Source of the DNA: Tautonia sp040717455
GTDB taxonomy: Bacteria > Planctomycetota > Planctomycetia > Isosphaerales > Isosphaeraceae
DNA: 64,000 nucleotides
Assembly (NCBI RefSeq): GCF_040717455.1
Contig: NZ_JBFEFH010000024.1
Span: forward strand, 1-64,000
Direction of reading: 5' to 3'
The position numbers and the translations under genes were made by a program. The notes below the pieces were generated by a model that saw only the letters and a list, made by a program, of their open reading frames with translations, searched no databases and was not told the origin of the DNA. Below are positions 16,513-24,211 of the stretch, in pieces; the stretch's first letter is position 1, and each line of letters starts with the position of its first letter.

Positions 16513-16893
16513 CGTCGCTCCCTCCGTCCCAAGAGGAGCCGGCCGGGCTCGTCCCCGTCCCGTCGCGCCCGGGGCCCCTATGTGTACGGACGCATTTTAC
16601 TGCCATTCTGTACAGAAGGCAACCGGCCCGCCCGAAATGCCCGGCGACGAGCCGCCAGCCTCTTGACAGGCGGGCAGCCCGACTGCATTTTGAGAACGAG
16701 AATCCATTCTCAAAAAGTCGGCCCGACGTCCCCGAGACGCGGGACGGATGACCGGGGGCCTTGTGCCCCCGGGGCCGACCGCCTCCGAGGTCTCGTACCC
16801 GGTGCGCCCGCGGGCCCGGGTGCCGATCGCCGTGCGCGCCGAGGTCCGGGCGACGCGGATTGAAGGAATCGCGATTTCGACACAGGAGAATCC
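16513..16893. other. Divergent intergenic region with promoter-like elements
   Basis: These 381 bases separate the leftward radical SAM gene from the rightward DUF1559 gene. Around 16580-16615 is an AT-richer stretch with TGTAC and TGTACA half-sites about 30 bases apart. TTGACA at 16663-16668 resembles a -35 box facing the DUF1559 gene and is followed by the palindrome below. No gene is seen. Confidence 0.45.
16688..16715. promoter_or_regulatory. Nested palindrome, Fur-box-like operator candidate
   Basis: TTTTGAGAA (16688-16696) and TTCTCAAAA (16707-16715) are perfect complements. Nested and offset is GAGAATCCATTCTC (16698-16711), a perfect palindrome around two C bases. The GAGAAT/ATTCTC half-sites resemble Fur-family operators. 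It begins 19 bases after a TTGACA and lies about 180 bases before the DUF1559 start, so it overlaps the expected -10 region. It might instead fold as a weak terminator. Confidence 0.45.
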
Positions 16894-17922
16894 ATGCACC
16901 TCATGAACCGATCCCGGGGCTTCACGCTCATCGAGCTGCTGGTGGTCATCGCCATCATCGGCATCCTGATCGCCCTGTTGCTGCCGGCGGTGCAGAGTGC
17001 CCGCGAGGCGGCCAACCGGATGAGCAGCCAGAACAACCTGAAGCAGATGGGCCTGGCCCTGCACAACTACGAGTCGGGCGTCGGCGCCTTGCCCGGCTTC
17101 GGCGAATCGACCGCGTTCGGCTACTCGGTCCAGGCCCGCATCCTGCCCTTCATGGAGCAAGCGAATCTGAAGAACTTGATCAATTTCGAGCAGCCGCTCT
17201 ATGTCGGGTCCGGCCCCTGGATCAGCCTGAACCCGTCGCAGGAGACCGCCTCGCAGACGGTCGTCCGCGGCTTCCTCTGCCCGAGCGACGGCCACGAAGC
17301 GATCTTCGACCGGTACTTCGGCGGCCGGATGGCGGGCACGAACTACGTGGTCAACATCGGCTCCGGCACGGGGACCTTTTACGACATCAACCACCGGACC
17401 GACGGCCTCTTCTGGAACGGCTCGACCGTCCGCCTGTCCGACATCCGAGACGGGCTCTCGAACACGATGCTCGCCTCGCAGTGCCTGCTCGGCACCGGGT
17501 TCGACACGGAAGGGCCGATGCCGGCCGAGCTGGGCCGGCAGGCCGCCAACCTGGGGGCCATCCTGCGGACGAACGGCGGGAATCCCGGCCTGGTCATGGA
17601 TGGCCTGGCGGTCGTCAACCCCGACCTCGCCCCCCTGACCGCGACCGCGACCCGATGGCGGGGCGATCGCGGCTACTCCTGGATCTCGGGCCGCCAGGTG
17701 CCGGCCGCCTTCGACGCCTACCTGGCCCCGAACAGCCCGATTCCCGACGTCAGCGCCCACGGCCGCGGCTGGACGGCGGCCCGGAGCAACCACCCCGGCG
17801 GGGTCAGCGTGCTGATGGCCGACGGCAGCGTCCGGTTCATCAAGGAGACGATCTCCCTGGCCACCTGGCGGGCCCTCTCCACCCGGGCCGGCGGCGAGGT
17901 CCTCTCCGCCGACCAGTTCTGA
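16894..17922 (+). CDS. DUF1559 prepilin-type protein with H-X9-DG C-terminus
   Basis: The 342-residue protein begins MHLMNRSRGFTLIELLVVIA, a type IV prepilin leader with cleavage expected after the Gly of RGFTLIE and Glu at position 5 of the mature protein. The hydrophobic helix continues to LLPAVQSAREAANRMSS. The C-terminus has SNHPGGVSVLMADGSVRFI, the H-X9-DG motif of the large planctomycete DUF1559 family. These pseudopilin-like proteins are thought to be exported surface or periplasmic components; their function is unknown. GGAG lies just before the start. It leads a same-strand unit with DUF1800 and DUF1501 genes, 39 and 60 bases apart. Confidence 0.93.
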   Translation: MHLMNRSRGFTLIELLVVIAIIGILIALLLPAVQSAREAANRMSSQNNLKQMGLALHNYESGVGALPGFGESTAFGYSVQARILPFMEQANLKNLINFEQPLYVGSGPWISLNPSQETASQTVVRGFLCPSDGHEAIFDRYFGGRMAGTNYVVNIGSGTGTFYDINHRTDGLFWNGSTVRLSDIRDGLSNTMLASQCLLGTGFDTEGPMPAELGRQAANLGAILRTNGGNPGLVMDGLAVVNPDLAPLTATATRWRGDRGYSWISGRQVPAAFDAYLAPNSPIPDVSAHGRGWTAARSNHPGGVSVLMADGSVRFIKETISLATWRALSTRAGGEVLSADQF

Positions 17923-17961
17923 TTGTTGTTTATCCAAAAACGCCTTTGCGAGGGATTCATC

Positions 17962-19560
17962 ATGAAACGACTTCAAACGCCCACGGAGACCGAAGGGCGT
18001 TGCCTCGACGCCGCGTCGGCCGCCCACCTGCTCAGCCGGGCCGGGTTCGGCGGGACTCCCGAGGAGATCAATCGCCTCATCGGCACGCCGGTCGATCAGG
18101 CGGTCGCCTCGCTCCTCGACGCGGCCGAGGGGGCCGCCCCTCCCGATCCTCCCGGCTGGGTCCGCACCCCCTGGGTCAATACCGAACGCCGATTCGCCGA
18201 CACCCCGAGCGAGGAGGCGGCCGAGAACCACCGCAGCACCCGCCGCCGCTACGCCTCGGAGATCAACGACCTCCGCTCCTGGTGGCTCGGCCGGATGATC
18301 GCCTCGGACGCCCCCTTGCGGGAGGTCATGACCCTCTTCTGGCACGGGCACTTCACCAGCGCCAACGACAAGGTCGGCATCTCGCAGGCCATGTACGAGC
18401 AGAACGCCACGCTCCGGCGTCATGCGCTGGGGAACTTCCGTGCCTTGCTCGGCGACATCACCCGAGATGCCGCCATGATGATGTATCTCGACCTGGAAGA
18501 CAGCGACGCCCGGCAGCCGAACGAGAATTACGCCCGCGAGCTGTTCGAGCTGTTCACGCTCGGCATCGGCCACTACACCGAGCGCGACATTCAGGAGACG
18601 GCCCGGGCGCTCACCGGCTGGACCCTCGACGCCCCCCCCGGCGTCGCGAGGCCCGACCGCCCCACCGCGCCGGACAACCCGCGCAACTTCTCCCGAGACG
18701 GACTGCACGCGACCTTCCTTGCCGATCGCCACGATGCCGGCCCGAAGACCATCTTCGGCGAGTCGGGCCGATTCGGCCTTGATGAGGTGCTCGACCTGGT
18801 CGTGGCTCGCGAGGAGACGGGCCTCCACCTCGCGTCCCGGCTCATCGACTTCTTCGGCGCGGCCGATCCCGAAGGGACCCTGCGGAATCGCCTGGCCGAC
18901 ACCTTCCGCGCCTCAGGATATGAGCTGCGGCCGGTCCTGAACGCTCTGTTCACCGCCCCGGAGTTCTTCGACGACGCGTCCCTGGGGACCCTGATCAAGA
19001 GTCCCGTCCGCCTGCTCGTCGGGGCCTGCCGACAGCTCCGCCTGGAGGTCGAGCCCACCCCGAGCCTCGCCGAGTTGACCGCCGCCATGGGCCAGGCGCT
19101 CTTCGATCCGCCGAACGTCAAGGGATGGCCCGGCGGCCGGGCCTGGATCGGCTCCGGCTCCCTCGCCGTGCGCTACCAGATGGCCGACGCCCTGCTGGAG
19201 AGCCGCATCCCCGAGGGCCTGGAGCCGATCGGCTTCGACCGCTTCCTTCTCGTCCCGCGCGACCCCTCGCAGATGCGGGAGCGGATGGAACGCATGGAAC
19301 AGGCCATGGCCGATCGCGGCGCCGAACGGGCCAGGGACGGCATCAAGACGAAGTTCCATGCCGAGGCCCTGTTCCCCGATGGCCCCCCTGCCTGTCCCGA
19401 CGCGCTGGTCGATGCCCTGCTCGGCCGCCTGATCGTCACCCGCGTCCGCCCGACGACCCGAGCGGCCCTGATCCGGGCTTGCCAGGCCGCGCCGGTTGCG
19501 GATCGACCGGCGATCGCGGTCCGGCTCATCCTGGCCTCTCCCGAATCTCAGATGGCCTGA
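17962..19560 (+). CDS. DUF1800 family protein
   Basis: The 532-residue protein has the DUF1800 pattern: AAHLLSRAGFGGTPEEI near the start, LFWHGHFTSANDKV, DSDARQPNENYARELFELFT, RALTGWT, and NVKGWPGGRAWI. Histidines and acidic residues in FWHGHF and NENYAREL suggest metal or substrate binding, but no activity is established. No clear signal peptide is visible, though partners are exported. The ATG at 17962 is preferred over one 39 bases upstream because it follows GAGGGA and fits the family. DUF1800 and DUF1501 genes are paired in many planctomycetes and other bacteria, which argues for joint action. Confidence 0.9.
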   Translation: MKRLQTPTETEGRCLDAASAAHLLSRAGFGGTPEEINRLIGTPVDQAVASLLDAAEGAAPPDPPGWVRTPWVNTERRFADTPSEEAAENHRSTRRRYASEINDLRSWWLGRMIASDAPLREVMTLFWHGHFTSANDKVGISQAMYEQNATLRRHALGNFRALLGDITRDAAMMMYLDLEDSDARQPNENYARELFELFTLGIGHYTERDIQETARALTGWTLDAPPGVARPDRPTAPDNPRNFSRDGLHATFLADRHDAGPKTIFGESGRFGLDEVLDLVVAREETGLHLASRLIDFFGAADPEGTLRNRLADTFRASGYELRPVLNALFTAPEFFDDASLGTLIKSPVRLLVGACRQLRLEVEPTPSLAELTAAMGQALFDPPNVKGWPGGRAWIGSGSLAVRYQMADALLESRIPEGLEPIGFDRFLLVPRDPSQMRERMERMEQAMADRGAERARDGIKTKFHAEALFPDGPPACPDALVDALLGRLIVTRVRPTTRAALIRACQAAPVADRPAIAVRLILASPESQMA

Positions 19561-19620
19561 TCGGCTTTCGAATCGATTCCAATTCCCGAGCATCCTTCGA
19601 CGACACAGGAACACATCATC

Positions 19621-20886
19621 ATGTTGATGCAGATGGGCCGTCGGTCCTTCCTCCGCCGGGCGGCGGGCCTAGCCGCGTTCTCGGGCACCGTCCCGACCTT
19701 CCTCCAGAAGACGGGCCTGGCCTTCGACGGCGACCCGGGCCGAGGCGTGCCGCCGATCCCCGGCCTGGGCGACAACCGCGTCCTGGTCGTGGTCCAGCTC
19801 GCCGGGGGCAACGACGCCTTGAACACCGTCGTCCCGTATCGAGACGACGCGTACTACCGGGCCCGGCCGAACCTGGCGATCCCGTCGGCCGACGTGCTCC
19901 GCGTCGACGACGAGCTCGGCCTGCATCCCGAGCTGGTCGAGCTGCGCCGGTTGCTCGACAACGGAAACCTTGCCCTCGTCCAGGGGGTCGGATACCCGAA
20001 CCCCGACCGCTCCCACTTCCGGTCGACCGAGATCTGGGAAACCGCCTCTCCCCCCGACGCCTCCTGGACCGAGGGATGGCTCGGCCGCTATTTCGACAAC
20101 GAATGCCGAGGCGTCGATTCGCCCATGGTCGGCCTGCAACTGGGCGATCGGCCGGCGCAGACGTTCGCCCACCCCAGGCCCCGGGCCGTGACGATGGCCA
20201 ACCCCGCCATCTTCGACTGGCCCGACGAGGGGCCGCTCGGCCTCGGCTTCGAGCAGATCCAGGAGGTCGAGCCGACCGGCCTGGCCGACCTCGATTACGT
20301 CCAGCGTTCGGCCAACGCCACCCTGGCCGCCTCGCGTCGGATTCGCGAGGCCGTCCGGGACGACCCGACCGAGGCGAGCTACGCCCCCTTCGCCTTCTCG
20401 CAGTCGATGAAGCTCGTCGCCCAGATGATCGCGGCCGAGGTGCCGACGCGGGTCTATTACGTCTCGCTCGGCGGCTTCGACACCCACGCCCGGCAGGACC
20501 GACGCCACGCCGCCTTGCTCCAGGAGCTGAGCCAGGGGCTGGCCGCCTTCCGAGACGACCTGGCCGCCCGGGGGCACCTCGACCGGACGCTCGTCATGAC
20601 CTTCTCGGAATTCGGGCGCCGGGTGGCCGAGAACCGGTCGGGGGGGACCGACCACGGCACCGCCGGCTCGATGCTCCTGCTCGGCGGCGGCCTCCGGCCC
20701 GGCCTGCTCGGCGACCGGCCCGACCTGTCCCGCCTCGACGACGAGGGGGATCCCCGCTTCACCGTCGATTTCCGATCCGTATACGCTGCGGTCCTCTCCG
20801 ACTGGTTCGGCGCCGATGCCGGGGCGATCCTCAACGGCCGCTTCGAGCCGTTCCCCGTCCTCGATCCGAGCCGCATCCGCGTGTAA
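19621..20886 (+). CDS. DUF1501 family protein, Tat-exported
   Basis: The 421-residue protein opens with a twin-arginine signal (RRSFLRRAAGLAAF), so it is folded before export. The family core follows: NRVLVVVQLAGGNDALNTVV, the VQGVGYPNPDRSHFRSTEIW region, SLGGFDTHARQD, and MTFSEFGRRVAENRSGGTDH with GTAGSMLLLGGG. DUF1501 proteins have an alkaline-phosphatase/sulfatase-like arrangement of possible metal ligands, but no confirmed substrate. AGGAA precedes the start. It is the last gene of the DUF1559-DUF1800-DUF1501 unit and is followed by a hairpin. Confidence 0.92.
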   Translation: MLMQMGRRSFLRRAAGLAAFSGTVPTFLQKTGLAFDGDPGRGVPPIPGLGDNRVLVVVQLAGGNDALNTVVPYRDDAYYRARPNLAIPSADVLRVDDELGLHPELVELRRLLDNGNLALVQGVGYPNPDRSHFRSTEIWETASPPDASWTEGWLGRYFDNECRGVDSPMVGLQLGDRPAQTFAHPRPRAVTMANPAIFDWPDEGPLGLGFEQIQEVEPTGLADLDYVQRSANATLAASRRIREAVRDDPTEASYAPFAFSQSMKLVAQMIAAEVPTRVYYVSLGGFDTHARQDRRHAALLQELSQGLAAFRDDLAARGHLDRTLVMTFSEFGRRVAENRSGGTDHGTAGSMLLLGGGLRPGLLGDRPDLSRLDDEGDPRFTVDFRSVYAAVLSDWFGADAGAILNGRFEPFPVLDPSRIRV

Positions 20887-20911
20887 CGTCGATTGAAGAC
20901 GGAGGCCCCTT

Positions 20912-20939
20912 CTCTCCTCGCGAATGCTTGCGGGGAGAG
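20912..20939. terminator. Hairpin between convergent genes
   Basis: CTCTCCTCGC (20912-20921) pairs with GCGGGGAGAG (20930-20939) with one G-T pair and an eight-base loop. It lies between the DUF1501 stop and the leftward PEGA-lipoprotein stop. It resembles the hairpin half of the dispersed repeat family. Confidence 0.5.
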
Positions 20940-21037
20940 GAGGCGATTTCCGGTCAGCGACAGGCGAAGGCGACGGCGACGGAGCCTCGGCACCCCGTCG
21001 CGTCGCCCTGCGCGCGATCCGGAGCAGCACACCGGAA

Positions 21038-21502
21038 TCAGAGCGCGAAGAAGCGGAAGAACCCCCCGGGGCGTTCGGGGGGAGGCGCCTGGGCTTGCTC
21101 GCGCAGTTGCTGGCCTCGGCCGACGAGGTCGCCCGTCTCGGGAGAGACGGCCGGGGCCATCGTGAACCGGAACTCGCGCTCGTCTCGCAGGGTGAACGGG
21201 ACCAGGTTCTCGGTGAAGAACCCGGTGAAGGCGTTATTCCACCACGGGGCGTTGATCGGCAGGCTCGTGTGGATCGTCTCGTACCCCTCGGCCTGGATCG
21301 TCACGCGGCGGTCGCCGTAGTATTCGTAGCTCACCGAGACGGGGCTGATCCCCGACTCCTCGCCGTTGACGAACACCAACGCCCCCGGCGGGTCGGTCCG
21401 GATCGTGTAGCGCCGTTCGACGCAGCCGACCGCGGTCAGGCTGAGCAGGGTCAGGGCCAGGCAGAAGGCCCGCCTCGTCGAGCAATTCGGTCGGGTCAGC
21501 AT
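21038..21502 (-). CDS. PEGA-domain lipoprotein
   Basis: The 154-residue protein has a signal peptide ending in LLSLTAVGC, so Cys at about residue 27 is a likely lipidation site. A PEGA domain follows directly (YTIRTDPPGALVFVNGEESG, then SPVSVSYEYYGDRRVTIQAE GY-type text). The C-terminal part is hydrophilic with a Pro-rich segment and ends GGFFRFFAL. PEGA domains bind extracellular surfaces or carbohydrate-like ligands, but no ligand is known here. The ATG at 21502 has GGAGG seven bases upstream; a longer frame exists but lacks a site. Probably outer-membrane or periplasm-facing. Confidence 0.85.
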   Translation of the reverse strand: MLTRPNCSTRRAFCLALTLLSLTAVGCVERRYTIRTDPPGALVFVNGEESGISPVSVSYEYYGDRRVTIQAEGYETIHTSLPINAPWWNNAFTGFFTENLVPFTLRDEREFRFTMAPAVSPETGDLVGRGQQLREQAQAPPPERPGGFFRFFAL

Positions 21503-21849
21503 CGGTCGACCTCCGCGTCCTCCCGGTCCCTCCCGGGGCCGGCCTCGACCGGCGAGCGAGCGCTTCGCCGTCGTCGAGGGCACCCCAGGGGGCGGGTCTG
21601 ATCGATCGGATCAGGGTCACCGGGCGGGGTGGGGGGTGGCGCGTCGGGGAGGGATCGATGGGCCCGGGGCGAGCCGAAGCCCGAACGGTGGGAGCGGCCC
21701 CCATCCGTCGGGTCGGGACATGCGCGGCGGAGTCTAGCCGGATTCGAAGCGTTCGGCAAGCCGGCTTGGCGCACGAGACGGGGGCGGGGAAGATTGAGAG
21801 CCCCTTTTTTTCCAAGAAACGCGTGTGGTCCCGGAAGGAATGCGTCTCG
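21503..21849. other. Divergent promoter region
   Basis: These 347 bases separate the leftward PEGA lipoprotein from the rightward aminopeptidase. The sequence is GC-rich except for CCCCTTTTTTTCCAAGAAAC near 21806-21825, close to the aminopeptidase start. No clear -35/-10 pair, hairpin or gene was identified. Confidence 0.35.
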
Positions 21850-23343
21850 ATGAAGATTCGGATCGACTCCGAAGCCCCCGCCCCGCGTGAGGCCGGCTGG
21901 CTGGTGGTCGGCATGTTCGAGGACCAGCCCGAACCGCCCTCCTGGCTTTCCGAGACCCCCGGTGCCGAGCTCGTCCGCCGCCTGATCGCCTCCCGGGACC
22001 TCTCGGGGGGCTTCGGCGAGGCGTCCGCCCTGCACGACCTGCTGGGGCCTTCGAGCGGCTCGACGCTGGTCGTCGGGCTCGGCCCCTCCGACCGCTTCGG
22101 CGCGGCGGAAGCCTTCGATTTCGGCGTGCTCGTCGGCAAGCGGCTCGGCGGCCGATCGCGGGATTCGGTCGGCCTGGTCCTGCCCGAGGTCGGGCCGAAG
22201 GCCCCCGAGGTCGCCTCGGCGATCGTGCAGGGCGTGATGGTCGGCACCAGCGGCCCCGGCCTGGCGAAGTCGGAGCCGTCGCGCTTCGCGTTCGAGGAAC
22301 TCCGGCTGTGCGTGCCGCCCGGCTCGTCGCCGGAACCCGGGCCGATCGAGCAGTCCCTCGAGCGCGCCCAGATCCTCGGCCGGGCCATCAACCTGGCCCG
22401 GGAGCTGGTCAACCTCCCCCCGGCTCGGAAGAATCCGTCGCTGCTCGCCGACCGGATCCGGACCGAGGCCGGGCAGGCCGACCTGACGGTGACGATCTGG
22501 GACGAGGCCCGGATCCGCCGCGAGCGTTTCGGCGGCCTGCTCGGCGTGTCGGCCGGGTCGGACGAGCCGCCGGCCTTCGTGGCCCTCGAATGGCTCGGGG
22601 CGGCCGACCCGCAGGCCCCGGCCCTGGCCCTGGTCGGCAAGGGGATCACGTTCGACTCGGGCGGCCTGTCGCTGAAGCCGTCGGCCTCGATGGAGGACAT
22701 GAAGGCCGACATGAGCGGCGCGGCCATCGTCACCGCCGCGATGACGGCCATCGCCCGGCTCGAATTGCCGGTCAACGTCCGGGCCTTCCTCCCCCTGGCC
22801 GAGAACATGACCGGCGGCCGGGCCATGAAGCTCGGCGACGTGCTGACGATGCGCAACGGCAAGACCGTCGAGGTGATGAACACCGACGCCGAGGGCCGCC
22901 TGATCCTCGCCGACGCCCTGAGCTACGCCGCCGAGCAGGAGCCGGCCCGGATCATCGACCTGGCCACCCTGACCGGCTCGTGCATGGTCGCCCTCGGCCC
23001 GAAGGTCGCCGGCCTGTTCAGCAATGACCAGGCGACGGCCGACTCGGTCCGGTCGGCCGCCGAGGCGGTCGGCGAGCGCGTCTGGCCCTTGCCGATGGAC
23101 GCCGACTTCCGCGAGTCGCTCAAGAGCCCCGTGGCCGACCTGAAGAACGTCGGCTCGAAGTGGGGAGGGGCCAGCATCGCCGGGAAGTTCCTGGAGGAGT
23201 TCGTCGGCGGCCGCCCCTGGGCCCACCTCGACATCGCCGGCCCCGCCTGGGCCGACTCCGACTCCTCCACCCGCGACGCCGGCGGCACCGGCTGCTTCGT
23301 CCGGACCCTCGTCCGGCTCGCTGAAGCGGGCGCTGGCGCGTGA
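21850..23343 (+). CDS. pepA: Leucyl aminopeptidase (peptidase M17)
   Basis: This is a dinuclear-metal cytosolic aminopeptidase removing N-terminal residues from peptides. The 497-residue protein has the usual variable N-terminal domain and a catalytic domain with LVGKGITFDSGGLSLKPS, MKADMSGAAIV and the diagnostic NTDAEGRLILADAL. The Lys, Asp, Glu and Arg active-site residues are all present in these motifs. Length is normal (about 500). The frame extends upstream to 21658 but the region has no protein-like text; the ATG at 21850 starts MKIRIDSEAP. The symbol follows the bacterial M17 convention. Confidence 0.93.
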   Translation: MKIRIDSEAPAPREAGWLVVGMFEDQPEPPSWLSETPGAELVRRLIASRDLSGGFGEASALHDLLGPSSGSTLVVGLGPSDRFGAAEAFDFGVLVGKRLGGRSRDSVGLVLPEVGPKAPEVASAIVQGVMVGTSGPGLAKSEPSRFAFEELRLCVPPGSSPEPGPIEQSLERAQILGRAINLARELVNLPPARKNPSLLADRIRTEAGQADLTVTIWDEARIRRERFGGLLGVSAGSDEPPAFVALEWLGAADPQAPALALVGKGITFDSGGLSLKPSASMEDMKADMSGAAIVTAAMTAIARLELPVNVRAFLPLAENMTGGRAMKLGDVLTMRNGKTVEVMNTDAEGRLILADALSYAAEQEPARIIDLATLTGSCMVALGPKVAGLFSNDQATADSVRSAAEAVGERVWPLPMDADFRESLKSPVADLKNVGSKWGGASIAGKFLEEFVGGRPWAHLDIAGPAWADSDSSTRDAGGTGCFVRTLVRLAEAGAGA

Positions 23344-23469
23344 TCCTGCACCGTCGCTCGGGTCGGCCTCCCGGACGGAGCCGGCCCGGGCACATCGGCG
23401 TCATGCCGACCCGAACGGCAAGAACGATCGACCCCGAGAGCCCCGGCCGTCACCCCCGGCCCGATCGGC

Positions 23470-23931
23470 TCAATGGGCCTGGGAGAGCCGGATCGCGAAC
23501 TTGCACTCGATCCGCCGGCTGTTGATGTCGATGGCCTCGAGGATGTCGATCACGTCGTCGGTGGCGATGCCCTCGTCGATCGCCCAGTTGAGGATCTCGA
23601 GGTTCTCGTCGCCCCGCTTGATCCGGCGGAAGATCTCGTCGAACAGGGGGCAGGAATCGCGGAACTCGCGCTGGAGCAGGCCGTAGTCCTCGCGGTCCAG
23701 CTCGATCCAGAAGGCACGGCCCTGGAGATGTTCGAGCCATCGCTCGCGGAGGAAGCCGTTCCAGTGCTCGCGGACCCAGCAGCGGATGGCCCAGTCGCCC
23801 AGGTCGCGGCCGGCCTTCTCGCTCATGATCCACTTGAATTTGCGGGCCTCTTCTTCGCCCTCGGCGAGGAGACTCAGCGGCGTGGGGGCTCGATGTATAT
23901 CCACGGAGGGGCTGCTACATAACGCCATCAT
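23470..23931 (-). CDS. Unrecognised conserved-looking cytosolic protein
   Basis: The 153-residue protein is not a family I can name. It is rich in Trp, Arg, Asp and Glu: KFKWIMSEKAGRDLGDWAIR, CWVREHWNGFLRERWLEHL, and EILNWAIDEGIATDDVIDIL. It has no signal peptide or membrane segment. The first ATG pair (23931 and 23928) follows GGAGG closely; a TTG 66 bases upstream is possible. Codon use matches the rest of the chromosome. It faces the aminopeptidase stop and is probably monocistronic. Confidence 0.7.
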   Translation of the reverse strand: MMALCSSPSVDIHRAPTPLSLLAEGEEEARKFKWIMSEKAGRDLGDWAIRCWVREHWNGFLRERWLEHLQGRAFWIELDREDYGLLQREFRDSCPLFDEIFRRIKRGDENLEILNWAIDEGIATDDVIDILEAIDINSRRIECKFAIRLSQAH

Positions 23932-24211
23932 GACCTCCAGGCCATCCTGGCCCACTGCCTCAAGGGGGATGAGAACCGGGTGATTTCCGCTCGCCAAGAC
24001 TCCACAAAGAACACGTCAGCACCCCGACGACGGGGGTCTGGTGGTAAAGGTTTGGAACTCGTTTATGATTGCACGCACCTGGAAAAAAGGAGGGTTTGGG
24101 TCACTATATCCCTGATCCTCGCAGGCGCCAACCATCTTTCTCGGAAAACCAGAACGCCCCGGCCGCGACCGATCGGATGATGCTCCAGGCCCACATGACT
24201 GCGGGGCTTGC

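Noticed and set aside
16597..18828. Leftward 743-residue open frame over the DUF1559/DUF1800 genes
   Set aside because: Shadow of high-GC third codon positions; rightward genes match known families.
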